Source of the DNA: Caryophanales bacterium UBA1709
Lineage (GTDB): Bacteria; Bacillota_I; Bacilli_A; RFN20; UBA1709
Length of the DNA: 64,000 nucleotides
Direction of reading: 5' to 3'
NCBI GenBank assembly: GCA_002317215.1
Contig: DCJD01000010.1
Coordinates: 1-64,000 of the forward strand
Position numbers and translations under genes: made by a program
Part shown: one piece after another, positions 1-8,545 of the stretch
How the letters are laid out: each line of letters starts with the position of its first letter
How positions within the stretch are numbered: position 1 is the stretch's first letter
The notes under the pieces: model-generated
Database searches by the model: none
Seen by the model: the letters and a program-made list of their open reading frames with translations, nothing else
What the model was told of the DNA's origin: nothing

Positions 1-1149
1 GTTATTGGAACACCAGATATAAAAGTAATAACTGGCGTAAGACGTAGTGGAAAATCAAAGCTTCTTGAACTATTAAAAATGCACTTTGACAATGATATTA
101 ACAATAATATTATTTTTATTGATTTTAATAGATTATCCAATGAAGAGTTAAAGGAATATCATAACTTAAATAAATACATCGAAGAACATTATAAAGCAAA
201 TAAAAAAAATATATTAATGATAGATGAAGTTCAGATGTGTGATAAATTCGAATTAGTAATCAACAGTCTTCATTCAAGTAATAAGTATGATATTTATATA
301 ACTGGGTCAAATGCGTTTTTGCTTAGTAGCGATTTAGCAACTTTATTTACGGGAAGAACTTTTTCAATAGAAGTTTATCCTTTTTCTTTCAAAGAGTTTA
401 TGGATTTTTACTCTTATAATGATGTTGATGAAGCCTTTGACAAATATTTTTTTGAAGGTGGATTTGCAGGTTCATATCCTTATGATTCAATCGAAGAAAA
501 ATATGATTACATAGATAAAGATGTTTATCAAACTATTATAGTTAGAGACTTGATGAAGAAATACAAAATTAGAAATAAAGAAGTTTTAGAAAATTTGTGT
601 GATTACATGTTGGATAATATTTCGAACTTGTCCTCTTCAAATAATATAACAAATTATTTGAATAGTAATAACTCTAGTATTACTGATAAAACAATTTCTA
701 ATTATATTAAATATTTATGTGAAGCTTTTGTTTTTTATAAAGTAGGAAGATATGATTTAAGAGGCAAAAGATATTTATCAACAGAATCCAAGTATTATCT
801 ATGTGATCATACAATAAAATATGCAAAATTAGGTACAAAACAGATAGATTATGGTAGAACATATGAAAACATAGTAGCAATAGAATTAAAGCGAAGAGGC
901 TATGAGATATATGTTGGGAAACTATATAATAAAGAAATTGATTTTGTAGCTAAAAAAAGAAATGAGCAAATATATATTCAAGTTTCTAAAAATATAGTTG
1001 ATGAAGATACTCTTAAGCGAGAGGCTACACCATTACTACAGATTAAAGATGCATATCCAAAAATGATTATAACAAGAACAAAACATGATATTACACAATA
1101 TGAAGGAATAATTATTGTTGATATAGCAAGGTGGCTTGTAAAAGAGTAA
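1..1149 (+). CDS. AAA-type ATPase with DUF4143 C-terminal region, 5' end outside window
   Basis: The frame is open from base 1, so the gene begins upstream; a Met at 79 is internal. The visible product carries a Walker A motif GVRRSGKS at about visible residues 12-19, a Walker B stretch ILMIDEVQ at about 71-78, and the TGSNAFLLS sensor-like segment typical of the AAA_14 ATPase family. The C-terminal half matches DUF4143: a conserved RDL segment, then an E...EIDF...Q pattern that resembles a restriction-endonuclease-like fold. Proteins of this family are common in accessory regions of gut bacteria; their substrates are largely unknown and a link to transfer or conflict systems is only inferred. 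No partner gene follows directly. Confidence 0.85.
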   Translation, partial: VIGTPDIKVITGVRRSGKSKLLELLKMHFDNDINNNIIFIDFNRLSNEELKEYHNLNKYIEEHYKANKKNILMIDEVQMCDKFELVINSLHSSNKYDIYITGSNAFLLSSDLATLFTGRTFSIEVYPFSFKEFMDFYSYNDVDEAFDKYFFEGGFAGSYPYDSIEEKYDYIDKDVYQTIIVRDLMKKYKIRNKEVLENLCDYMLDNISNLSSSNNITNYLNSNNSSITDKTISNYIKYLCEAFVFYKVGRYDLRGKRYLSTESKYYLCDHTIKYAKLGTKQIDYGRTYENIVAIELKRRGYEIYVGKLYNKEIDFVAKKRNEQIYIQVSKNIVDEDTLKREATPLLQIKDAYPKMIITRTKHDITQYEGIIIVDIARWLVKE

Positions 1150-1393
1150 AAAGAAAACGGAAGTATTATGATGACAAGAGAATTCTTTAATCATAATAAG
1201 GATATTGATATGATGCTTATGGACCATATTTTTATAAACTATTAAACGAAAAGAAAAAATAAAGATAGATTCATTGTTGAATAATATATCTTATTGAATA
1301 AAATATTTTTATTTACTGCTTGAAGTATTATTTTATACTTTCTAAGATTATAAAAAGATTTATATGGAGGAAGAATGATTTCTTTAAATAAAT

Positions 1394-1930
1394 ATGCTAA
1401 AAGATTATATTGAGAATAAACCAATTATTGAAAGTAATAGATTAATAATAAGGCCTTTTAAATCAATTGATGTGGAAGATTTAAAAGAATGGACACCTAA
1501 CAAAGAAATATATAAGTATTGGGGGAAAAATCCAGGTAAGATAGATTTAAAACCTGAACTATTATTAGAAAAGAAAGAAAAACCAAGTAAAAGTTTTCAT
1601 CTATATATAGAACATAAAAAAGATGTTAAAGTAATAGGTGATATTTATATTTATCTTATAGAAAAAGATACTAAAGCCAAAGTAGCAATTAGATTAAATC
1701 CTAAATATCATAATATGGGTATAGGAACTGAAGCAGTTAATTTAATGTGTAATTGGTGTTTTGAAAACACTGAACTTGATACTATTTGGACTGATGTGGA
1801 TAAGACTAATATAGCTTCAATAAAGATGCTTGAAAAAGTGGGATTTAAAAAAACTAAAGAAATCATTAATGGAAAAATGGTGTCAACAATAACAGACTAT
1901 TATATATTTGAAATTAAAAAAGTTCATTAA
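1394..1930 (+). CDS. GNAT acetyltransferase, RimJ/RimL type
   Basis: A 178-residue protein with the GNAT fold: N-terminal IIESNRLIIRPF typical of RimJ/RimL-like enzymes, acetyl-CoA loop YHNMGIGTEA near residue 111, and the terminal pattern N.AS..MLEKVGF. It would transfer acetyl from acetyl-CoA to an amine, either a protein N-terminus or a small molecule; the substrate cannot be read from sequence. The start is uncertain: the good ribosome site (GGAGG at 1366-1370) serves an ATG at 1375 that is out of frame and opens only 12 codons, stopping at 1411-1413 after overlapping this start. That may be a leader peptide or the trace of a small indel near the N-terminus. Confidence 0.85.
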   Translation: MLKDYIENKPIIESNRLIIRPFKSIDVEDLKEWTPNKEIYKYWGKNPGKIDLKPELLLEKKEKPSKSFHLYIEHKKDVKVIGDIYIYLIEKDTKAKVAIRLNPKYHNMGIGTEAVNLMCNWCFENTELDTIWTDVDKTNIASIKMLEKVGFKKTKEIINGKMVSTITDYYIFEIKKVH

Positions 1931-1940
1931 TATAAAGAAT

Positions 1941-1970
1941 GCTATATGCAAAATACTGAAGCTATATGCA
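1941..1970. repeat. Short direct repeat
   Basis: The decamer GCTATATGCA occurs at 1941-1950 and again at 1961-1970, exactly two helical turns apart, just after the GNAT stop codon. The function is unknown; the spacing would suit a protein binding the same DNA face twice. Confidence 0.5.
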
Positions 1971-2062
1971 TTTTGTATTAAATTGGTAAGTTATTGCCAA
2001 TGCTAGCATACAATCATTTTATTGTTTTTTATTTATATATTTAACGAATAATAATAAATAGT

Positions 2063-2096
2063 AAAAAAACGTTTTCGCAGCAGTCGCAAAAACGTT
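2063..2096 (-). terminator. Rho-independent terminator of the toxin-like pair
   Basis: On the minus strand an AACGTTTT...GC arm pairs with GC...AAAACGTT across a short loop, followed by a run of T. It lies just beyond the stop codon of the 2116-2361 gene. Confidence 0.7.
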
Positions 2097-2115
2097 AATG
2101 ATATAATAAAATTAT

Positions 2116-2361
2116 TTAGAAAATATCAAACGCAGAATCAGGCAATTTCGAAAAGATGCTTTCTAAAGTTAAAGAACCAATTTTAAAATTTAGAACTTCT
2201 TGAGAAGTTTTAACATTAACAGGTTGTTTATAGAATTCACATATTGAAATCGAACGTTGATCATTTTCTTTGATGTATGTTATTGAATATCTTTTTCCTT
2301 GATAAGAAAATTCTATTTCTCTATTGCAATCAATTAAACACTCTATACATTCAGCTTTCAT
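2116..2361 (-). CDS. Small acidic protein, possible immunity partner of the upstream gene
   Basis: An 81-residue protein of no recognised named family, Cys-rich at the N-terminus (CIECLIDC) and acidic overall, with a predicted beta-rich middle. Its ATG overlaps the TGA of the upstream gene as ATGA, so the two are translationally coupled, and a terminator follows. A small acidic protein coupled behind a toxin-like C-terminal domain is the usual layout of toxin/immunity cassettes; that role is inferred from context only. Confidence 0.6.
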   Translation of the reverse strand: MKAECIECLIDCNREIEFSYQGKRYSITYIKENDQRSISICEFYKQPVNVKTSQEVLNFKIGSLTLESIFSKLPDSAFDIF

Positions 2362-2801
2362 TTAAAAACCTCCCATTTGCCTCTTTCCAATTTCCCGTTA
2401 GCATCTTTTCTCCATCTATGAATATGAGGAACGAAAGGATGTTTTTTTAGATTACCATGGAAAGTATAATCTATATCGAGATACGCCTCTCCATTATCAT
2501 TATAATATCTTTCTGTTACGATGTAATCATCTATTATCTTTTTAACAACAGAATTTGGTGTTCCAAACATTCGAATTGATTCCCCTTGCTTTGAAACAAA
2601 GGTTTTTTCAACTTGTTGCACAAGTTTAGAATTACAAAAATTATATTTAAAAACGATATTTCTAATATAACAATTTAGAATAGCCAATTTTGGTACATCT
2701 TTGGTTGTTTTATTTGTATATTCGCCACTTCTTTCGCCGTTTCCTGCTGGTATAAAAGGTTGTTGTTTATTACCGCCTCCTGGTTTATAGGAATTAGACA
2801 T
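2358..2801 (-). CDS. Orphan toxin-like C-terminal domain protein
   Basis: I place the start at 2801: AAGGAGGTGA lies about 8 nt before this ATG, whereas the upstream GTG at 2813 sits inside that ribosome site. The 147-residue product opens with a low-complexity Gly/Asn/Gln segment (PGGGNKQQPFIPAGNGERSG) of the kind seen at junctions of modular secreted or phage proteins. It ends with a His-rich motif, DIDYTFHGN..KHPFVPHIHRW, reminiscent of metal-binding toxin or phage head C-terminal domains. There is no signal peptide. It may be a detached polymorphic-toxin tip or phage remnant; the activity is unknown. Confidence 0.6.
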   Translation of the reverse strand: MSNSYKPGGGNKQQPFIPAGNGERSGEYTNKTTKDVPKLAILNCYIRNIVFKYNFCNSKLVQQVEKTFVSKQGESIRMFGTPNSVVKKIIDDYIVTERYYNDNGEAYLDIDYTFHGNLKKHPFVPHIHRWRKDANGKLERGKWEVFK

Positions 2802-2961
2802 TATGGATTTCACCTCCTTCCTAAGCTAAGAGACTGCTTCTTATTCTTATAAAAGAGTTTAATTAAACATTTAAAGCAGAACTAGATGAGCAAATGGAAA
2901 ATAATAGTAGACTTAATAGTTGATGTTAGTTTGATAATAAATACAATACTTCCACTATGTA

Positions 2962-2970
2962 TGTTATAAT
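2962..2970 (+). promoter_or_regulatory. Extended -10 promoter of the XRE regulator gene
   Basis: TGTTATAAT (TGn plus a perfect TATAAT at 2965-2970) lies about 50 nt before the regulator's ATG. No strong -35 element is present at 17 bp spacing. Confidence 0.55.
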
Positions 2971-2980
2971 TTAAATAAAT

Positions 2981-3008
2981 ATTAACAAAAGAGTTAATAT
3001 ATATTAAC
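2981..3008. promoter_or_regulatory. Palindromic operator upstream of the XRE regulator
   Basis: GTTAATATATATTAAC at 2993-3008 is a perfect 16-bp palindrome. A further half-site ATTAAC at 2981-2986 pairs with GTTAAT at 2993-2998. The sites lie between the -10 box and the ribosome site, the usual place for autorepression by a small XRE repressor. Confidence 0.6.
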
Positions 3009-3022
3009 TATTAGGAGAATAT

Positions 3023-3562
3023 ATGAAAGATAATAATACAAATGTTTTAATCGGAAAAAGAATTAAGGATGCTCGAGAGAAGGCAAATCTTACTCAAGCT
3101 CGTTTACATGAATTGACAGGAATATCTATTACACAAATTTCTGCTTATGAAAACGGGAATAGAAATATTGGATTAACATCTCTCAAGAAAATAGCTATTG
3201 CAACAAAAACTACAATGGATCAATTATATAGTGGCGGACAGGAAGAACAACCAATTGCTGACACTAACAATAAGGGAAAACTTATAATAAATTGTATTTC
3301 TGCTCTATTTGATAATGATGTTATTGCCACTTCTTTAAAACCAACCGAGAGCGTAAAAAATGGCATTAAGCATTACTGTAGAATAACTTTTAAGGACTTC
3401 ATTGATATTTTAGATGATTATGTATGCAAATTAGCTGATTTTAATGCAAATATTACGGACTATCCTGATCCTGAAGGGTTTAAAAATCAGTTATATGCAG
3501 TAGCAGCAAAAAAGATCAACGATAGAATAGCGGCAAGAAAGAAAGTTGATTTCTTGTTGTAA
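3023..3562 (+). CDS. XRE-family helix-turn-helix transcriptional regulator
   Basis: A 179-residue protein whose residues 10-68 form a typical lambda-repressor-like HTH (IGKRIKDAREKANLTQ..L...TGISITQISAYENGNRNI). The C-terminal 110 residues are of unknown family and probably mediate dimerisation or ligand sensing. The start is supported by TAGGAGA 6 nt upstream. Palindromic half-sites in its own leader suggest autoregulation. The adjacent divergent toxin-like pair, read away from it, could be a second target; this is inferred from position. Confidence 0.9.
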   Translation: MKDNNTNVLIGKRIKDAREKANLTQARLHELTGISITQISAYENGNRNIGLTSLKKIAIATKTTMDQLYSGGQEEQPIADTNNKGKLIINCISALFDNDVIATSLKPTESVKNGIKHYCRITFKDFIDILDDYVCKLADFNANITDYPDPEGFKNQLYAVAAKKINDRIAARKKVDFLL

Positions 3563-3618
3563 TGTTTCTTAATCAACAATTTAAACAAGAAATATATATA
3601 ATAAATAAGGTGAATATT

Positions 3619-4380
3619 ATGAGAATAGTAAGTTTTAATGTTAACGGTATAAGAGCAATATTAAATAAAGGGTTTGATCAATCTTTGGATATGTTAAATC
3701 CAGATATATTATCTTTGAATGAAACCAAACTAAATGAAGATGACTTTAAAGATTATTTCCCATATTCTAAACAAGGATATGAGATATATTGGACTAATTC
3801 TAAAATAAGAAAAGGATATAGTGGAGTTGCTGTATTTACTCGTATCAAACCATTATCAGTACATTATGGATTAATTGATAATAAATATGATGAAGAAGGA
3901 AGATCTATTACTTTAGAATTTGATAATTTCTGTTACGTAGCAAGTTATGTTCCAAATGCTGGTGAAGAGTTAAAAAGAATGGATTTTAGAATGGAATATG
4001 AAAAAGATTTAATTGAATACTTTAAAACATTAAAGAAACCAATTATATATGCTGGAGATTTAAATGTTGCTCATCATCCTATTGATTTAAAAAATCCTAA
4101 ATCTAATGAACATAATCCTGGTTATACTATTCAAGAAAGAACAGCTTTCACTACATTATTAGAACAAGGATATATTGATACATTTAGATATTTATATCCT
4201 ACTACTATTAAATATAGTTGGTGGAGCTATAGATTTAATGCTAGAGAAAAAGATGCTGGATGGAGAATTGATTATTTTATTGTTTCTAAATCTATTATTG
4301 ATAAAGTAAAAGATTCGAAAATTCATAATGAGATATTTGGTTCTGATCATTGTCCAGTATCATTAGAAATAGATATATAA
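3619..4380 (+). CDS. exoA: Exodeoxyribonuclease III / AP endonuclease
   Basis: I choose the ATG at 3619, preceded by AAGGTGA; the open frame reaches back to 3562, but those 19 codons lack family similarity. The 253-residue product (family usually 250-270) has the EEP nuclease motifs: SFNVNGIRA with the catalytic Asn, LNETKL (metal-binding Glu), the AGDLNVAHHPIDL segment, and the terminal GSDHCPVSLEI with catalytic Asp-His. It incises abasic sites and trims 3' ends in base excision repair. A terminator follows directly. Confidence 0.95.
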   Translation: MRIVSFNVNGIRAILNKGFDQSLDMLNPDILSLNETKLNEDDFKDYFPYSKQGYEIYWTNSKIRKGYSGVAVFTRIKPLSVHYGLIDNKYDEEGRSITLEFDNFCYVASYVPNAGEELKRMDFRMEYEKDLIEYFKTLKKPIIYAGDLNVAHHPIDLKNPKSNEHNPGYTIQERTAFTTLLEQGYIDTFRYLYPTTIKYSWWSYRFNAREKDAGWRIDYFIVSKSIIDKVKDSKIHNEIFGSDHCPVSLEIDI

Positions 4381-4384
4381 AATT

Positions 4385-4409
4385 AAAAGTAGCATAAAAG
4401 CTACTTTTT
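4385..4409 (+). terminator. Terminator after exoA
   Basis: AAAAGTAGC pairs with GCTACTTTT across a 6-nt loop, followed by a T-rich stretch. Confidence 0.8.
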
Positions 4410-4479
4410 ATATTAATAACTATATTAATATAAACATATAATAGTGCTAAAATATATAATTGGAAAGAAAGTGATATAA

Positions 4480-5781
4480 ATGAATATTGTTTTATTTTTA
4501 GGAATACTTCTATTATTAGGTCTTGCAAGTACAAGAGCTATGAAAGTATTTAAACTTCCTAATGTTACTGGATATTTAATTATTGGATTTATTAGTGGAT
4601 TAGTTTGTATTCTAATTGATAGATTTAGTAATGATAATACATTAACTAGTGAATTAATTGAACTTAATAAATTTGTTAGTACTGTAGCGCTTGGTTTTAT
4701 TGCATTATCAATTGGTCAAGAATTTAAAATTAGTAAATTAAAGAAATATGGTAAAAAGATAACTTTTAATACTATGTTTGAATCTATTTTTACTAGTATC
4801 TTAGTTGATATTGTATTGGTAATCGTTTGTTTGATACTTGGTATGAATATTAGTGTAGCTATTATTCTTGGCGCAATTGCAGCAGCCACTGCTCCTGCGG
4901 CTACTATTATGGTTATAAATCAATATAAAGCTAAAGGAGAACTTGTTGATGTATTACTTCCAATTGTTGCAGGTGATGATGCAATTGGATTAATGATATT
5001 TAGTATTAGTGTGGCAATTGCAAAAGTAATTGCTGTTAATGCAAGCTTAACATTCTTTAGTGTTATATGTTTGCCTATAATTGAGATTGTTGGCTCGCTT
5101 ATAATTGGTTCAATACTTGGGTTTATTATGCATCATGTTATTAAGATATTTAAATCTAGAAACAACCACGAAGTTTTGATTATTGCATTTACATTACTTG
5201 GTGTTGGAATATGTGAAGCATTAAATACAATAGTTATTTCTAATACTAATCTAGAATTTAGTAATCTATTAACTTGTATGATGATCGGTGCAGTTTATGT
5301 TAATCTTGCTAAAGAAAAAGAAAAACCTATTATCGATCGTGATTTTGAACTAATTGATAGATGGACTCCATTTCTATTTATGCTTTTCTTTGTCTTAAGT
5401 GGAACACATCTAGTTACTAGTGCATTTGAATTATTTAAAGGAACTACGTTATCTAAAGTTACTCCAATTCTAATTATTTTTATAAGTTATTTAATTATTA
5501 GAAGTAGTGGTAAGTATTTTGGAGCAAGGATTGCTTCAACCATTACTAAACAAAGTAAGGATGTTATTAAATATTTAGGAGTAACATTATTACCACAAGC
5601 AGGTGTTGCTATTGGAATGGCTAATTCAATATCAACTAATCCATCATTTAGTGGTCATGAACTCGGCAATATTATAGTAACAGTTGTACTATGTGGAACA
5701 TTAGTTTATGAAATAGTTGGTCCATTATTAACTAAATGGGCTTTAATTAAAGCGCATCAGATTAGTGAAGAAAACATATAA
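4480..5781 (+). CDS. Cation/proton antiporter, CPA2 family
   Basis: A 433-residue polytopic membrane protein with about 12 hydrophobic segments and no C-terminal TrkA domain. TATAPAATIM-like unwound-helix sequence (ATAPAATIMV) and the paired acidic motif GDDAIGL near residue 165 match the electrogenic Na+/H+ antiporters of the CPA2 (NapA/KefB) superfamily, in which the DD pair carries protons and cations. It would exchange monovalent cations for protons, which fits a cell with an ion-pumping Rnf complex. The ribosome site is weak (GAAAG). Spacing to the next gene is 39 bp. Confidence 0.88.
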   Translation: MNIVLFLGILLLLGLASTRAMKVFKLPNVTGYLIIGFISGLVCILIDRFSNDNTLTSELIELNKFVSTVALGFIALSIGQEFKISKLKKYGKKITFNTMFESIFTSILVDIVLVIVCLILGMNISVAIILGAIAAATAPAATIMVINQYKAKGELVDVLLPIVAGDDAIGLMIFSISVAIAKVIAVNASLTFFSVICLPIIEIVGSLIIGSILGFIMHHVIKIFKSRNNHEVLIIAFTLLGVGICEALNTIVISNTNLEFSNLLTCMMIGAVYVNLAKEKEKPIIDRDFELIDRWTPFLFMLFFVLSGTHLVTSAFELFKGTTLSKVTPILIIFISYLIIRSSGKYFGARIASTITKQSKDVIKYLGVTLLPQAGVAIGMANSISTNPSFSGHELGNIIVTVVLCGTLVYEIVGPLLTKWALIKAHQISEENI

Positions 5782-5820
5782 ATATGCTAAAATTAAAAAG
5801 ATATAAAGGAGAATAAAGAT

Positions 5821-7239
5821 ATGAGTAAATTTTCTAAATATTTAGAAAGTACAAAAGAAATCTTAAAAGAACTCGTTGATACTTTATCTAAAGAATATGA
5901 ATTTGTCTCCATCTTAGGTAGTGATTGCAATGGCAAAACTTATCGTAAGATGAAAGGCAATACTAATATTGGAGATAATATGTACAAGGAAAGAGGTTTT
6001 GTTTTAAGAATATATAACGGTAATAACTATGCTGAATATTCTTTTAATGAAATTAATAAAGATTTAATTAGTACTATTGTTAAAAAAGTTAAAGATAATC
6101 TTATGTTAAATTCAATGTTTAGTGAATCTAAACAAATAGAGATTAAAAAATATGGATTATTAAAAGAAGAAGAATTAGTTGCTGATTTTGAAAGAGACAG
6201 CAATAAAATTGAGTTAACTCAAAATGAAATCTTAGATAAACTAGATGAATTACTTAATATGCAACTAGAAGGTGAGAATGTTGTTAATGCTTATGCATTA
6301 TGTCAAAACCTCGATATATCTAAGATTTATATCTCTAATAAGAGATTTTTAACTCAATTTTATACTTGGACTTGTTGGATGGCTATGCCTATTGTTGTAA
6401 ACGAAAAGGGCAGCAATAGTTTCTATGAAGCACAAAGTGGAGTTAATGCTATTGAAGTATTTGAAAAACTAAAGAAGAATATTCCAAATGCTATTGAAAA
6501 TGCTAATGGCGTATTAAATAGTGAACCTCCAACCCCTGGTGTTTATGAAGTAATTACTGCTCCAGATATTACTGGTTTAATTGCTCATGAAGCTTTTGGA
6601 CATGGTGTTGAAATGGATATGTTTGTTAAAGGCAGAGCTCTTGGAGAAAAGTTTGTTGGTAAAAGAGTTGCTAGCGATATGACAAATATGCATGAAGCAG
6701 CAAAAGGAAACGAAGAAGTAAGTAGTTATTTCTTTGATGATGAAGGAACTTTAGCACATGATACTGTTGAAATTAAAAATGGTATCTTGCAAACTGGTGT
6801 TTGTGATGCAATTAGTGCATTAATTCTAGGCATTGAACCTACTGGAAATGGAAAAAGAGAGTCATTTGAAAGAAAAGCTTATACTAGAATGACTTCAACA
6901 TATTTTGAAGCTGGTAATGATAAACTTGAGGATATGATTAAGTCTATTAAGAAAGGATATCTAATTACTGGTATGCATAGCGGTATGGAAGATCCTAAAA
7001 ACTGGGGTATTCAATGTGCTGCAGCAATGGGAAAAGAAATTATTGATGGTAAGTTTACTGGAAAGGTCGTAAGTCCTGTTATGATGACTGGTTATGTTCC
7101 AGATTTATTAGGTTCAATATCAATGGCAACTGATACTGTAGAGTTATTTGGAAGTGGAAGTTGTGGTAAAGGATATAAGGAATGGGTTAAAACTGCTGAT
7201 GGTGGCCCATATTTGAAAGTTAAGGTGAATATAGGATGA
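5821..7239 (+). CDS. tldD: TldD-family metallopeptidase subunit
   Basis: A 472-residue member of the TldD/PmbA (peptidase U62) family. It has the zinc-binding HExxxH as HEAFGH at about residue 256 and the conserved SGSCGKG cysteine near the C-terminus that supplies another metal ligand, so this is the catalytic subunit. In characterised systems TldD-TldE trims unfolded or leader peptides. The gene ends with TGA and overlaps the next start by 4 bp. AAGGAGA precedes the ATG. Confidence 0.93.
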   Translation: MSKFSKYLESTKEILKELVDTLSKEYEFVSILGSDCNGKTYRKMKGNTNIGDNMYKERGFVLRIYNGNNYAEYSFNEINKDLISTIVKKVKDNLMLNSMFSESKQIEIKKYGLLKEEELVADFERDSNKIELTQNEILDKLDELLNMQLEGENVVNAYALCQNLDISKIYISNKRFLTQFYTWTCWMAMPIVVNEKGSNSFYEAQSGVNAIEVFEKLKKNIPNAIENANGVLNSEPPTPGVYEVITAPDITGLIAHEAFGHGVEMDMFVKGRALGEKFVGKRVASDMTNMHEAAKGNEEVSSYFFDDEGTLAHDTVEIKNGILQTGVCDAISALILGIEPTGNGKRESFERKAYTRMTSTYFEAGNDKLEDMIKSIKKGYLITGMHSGMEDPKNWGIQCAAAMGKEIIDGKFTGKVVSPVMMTGYVPDLLGSISMATDTVELFGSGSCGKGYKEWVKTADGGPYLKVKVNIG

Positions 7240-8510
7240 TCTCTTTAATTAAAGAAATATTAGATAGTAAGAAAGTAGAATATGTTATTAATGAAGAAGT
7301 AGAATCTACATATGAACTATTCTTTGTTCGTCATGAACTTCAAATGAATCGTATTAAAGACGTTAAGAAATATTTTGTTTCTATCTATCATGGTCATGGA
7401 GAATATATGGGAAACGCTTCAACGCAAATATTCCCAACTATGACTAAAGAAGAAGCAACAAAAGAATTAGAAAGTGCAATCTATGGTGCTAGTTTAATTA
7501 ATAATAAGCCATTTAAATTAGCAAAACCTGAAACGTTAAATAATCATGATACTAAATCAAATTTAGATGGAGTAGATAAGATAGAAGTTGCAACTAAAAT
7601 AGCTGAATCAATTTTTGAAGCAGATGATCAAGAAAAAGGAATAATCAATGCTACGGAGATATTTATAAACGAAAAGAAAATTCGTGTTGTAAATAGCAAT
7701 GGCGTTGATTACTCATCAAACAAAACATTTGGACAAGTTGAATTTATTTCAACTTGGAAAGGTGAAAAAGAAGAAGTTGAAATCTATAAGTTCTTAGAAT
7801 TTGCTAATGTTGATTACGATAAGATTAAACAAGATGTAAAAGATCGATTAATGGAAGCAAAAGATAGATCAGTTGCTTCTCCAATGCCTTCTTTTGATAA
7901 GATTGATGTATTATTTAGACCTCTTGAGATAATTGAATTAATGAGCTATTATACTGGTCAATGTAATGTTGGTAATATATACTCTCAAGCATCTCAATGT
8001 AAAGTTGGAGATAATTATCAAAACAATCTTAAAGGAGATGCTCTAACTATTAATATTGACCCATTATTAGTATCAAGTTTATCTTCTTCTCCATTTGATT
8101 CTTTAGGATTTAAGAATGAAGAAGTTAAGGTTATTGATAGTGGTAAAGTATTAGAATTATGGGGTAATAGACAATATGCCCAATATTTAGGTGTTAATAC
8201 TAGAGTTAGCAGTAGTAATATCAAAGTTAATTCAGGAACTTTAGATATTAAAGATTTAGATAGATATATTGAATTAGTATCTATGAGTGGTATTCAAGTT
8301 GATGATCAAACTGGAAGTTTTGGTGGAGAGATAAGACTTGCTTTATTACATGAAAACGGCAAAGTAACACCATTAACTGGCGGATCAATTTCTGGATTTG
8401 TTAAAGACTTTATTAATGATGTTAGATTATCTAATGAAGTAGTCTATGAGAATAACTACCAAGGTCCTAAATATCTATTATTTAAAGGTTGTACTATATT
8501 AGGTAAGTAA
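7236..8510 (+). CDS. tldE: TldE/PmbA-family metallopeptidase partner subunit
   Basis: A 424-residue TldD/PmbA-family protein without HExxxH, so it is the non-catalytic partner that forms the TldD-TldE heterodimer. It is translationally coupled to tldD (ATGA overlap). The C-terminal segment (SMSGIQVDDQTGSFGGEIRLALL..) matches the conserved family end. A shared bidirectional terminator follows. Confidence 0.92.
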   Translation: MISLIKEILDSKKVEYVINEEVESTYELFFVRHELQMNRIKDVKKYFVSIYHGHGEYMGNASTQIFPTMTKEEATKELESAIYGASLINNKPFKLAKPETLNNHDTKSNLDGVDKIEVATKIAESIFEADDQEKGIINATEIFINEKKIRVVNSNGVDYSSNKTFGQVEFISTWKGEKEEVEIYKFLEFANVDYDKIKQDVKDRLMEAKDRSVASPMPSFDKIDVLFRPLEIIELMSYYTGQCNVGNIYSQASQCKVGDNYQNNLKGDALTINIDPLLVSSLSSSPFDSLGFKNEEVKVIDSGKVLELWGNRQYAQYLGVNTRVSSSNIKVNSGTLDIKDLDRYIELVSMSGIQVDDQTGSFGGEIRLALLHENGKVTPLTGGSISGFVKDFINDVRLSNEVVYENNYQGPKYLLFKGCTILGK

Positions 8511-8512
8511 TT

Positions 8513-8545
8513 AAAATGGTTAGGATTAATTCCTAACCATTTTTA
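8513..8545. terminator. Bidirectional terminator between tldE and the DUF2804 gene
   Basis: AAAATGGTTAGGA pairs with TCCTAACCATTTTT. The A-run and T-run on either side allow termination of both convergent genes. Confidence 0.85.

Noticed and set aside
1168..1245. A 25-codon frame (MMTREFFNHNKDID...) after the ATPase gene
   Set aside because: Too short and without a ribosome site or recognisable domain; it may be the remnant of a lost gene.
2872..2925. Short frame AELDEQMENNSRLNS before the XRE promoter, reminiscent of an antitoxin end
   Set aside because: No start codon with a ribosome site and only about 15 codons; at best a degraded fragment.
1..3562. A CRISPR, phage or integrative element around the accessory segment
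   Set aside because: No integrase, repeats, att-like duplication or structural phage gene is visible; the segment is accessory only by gene content.
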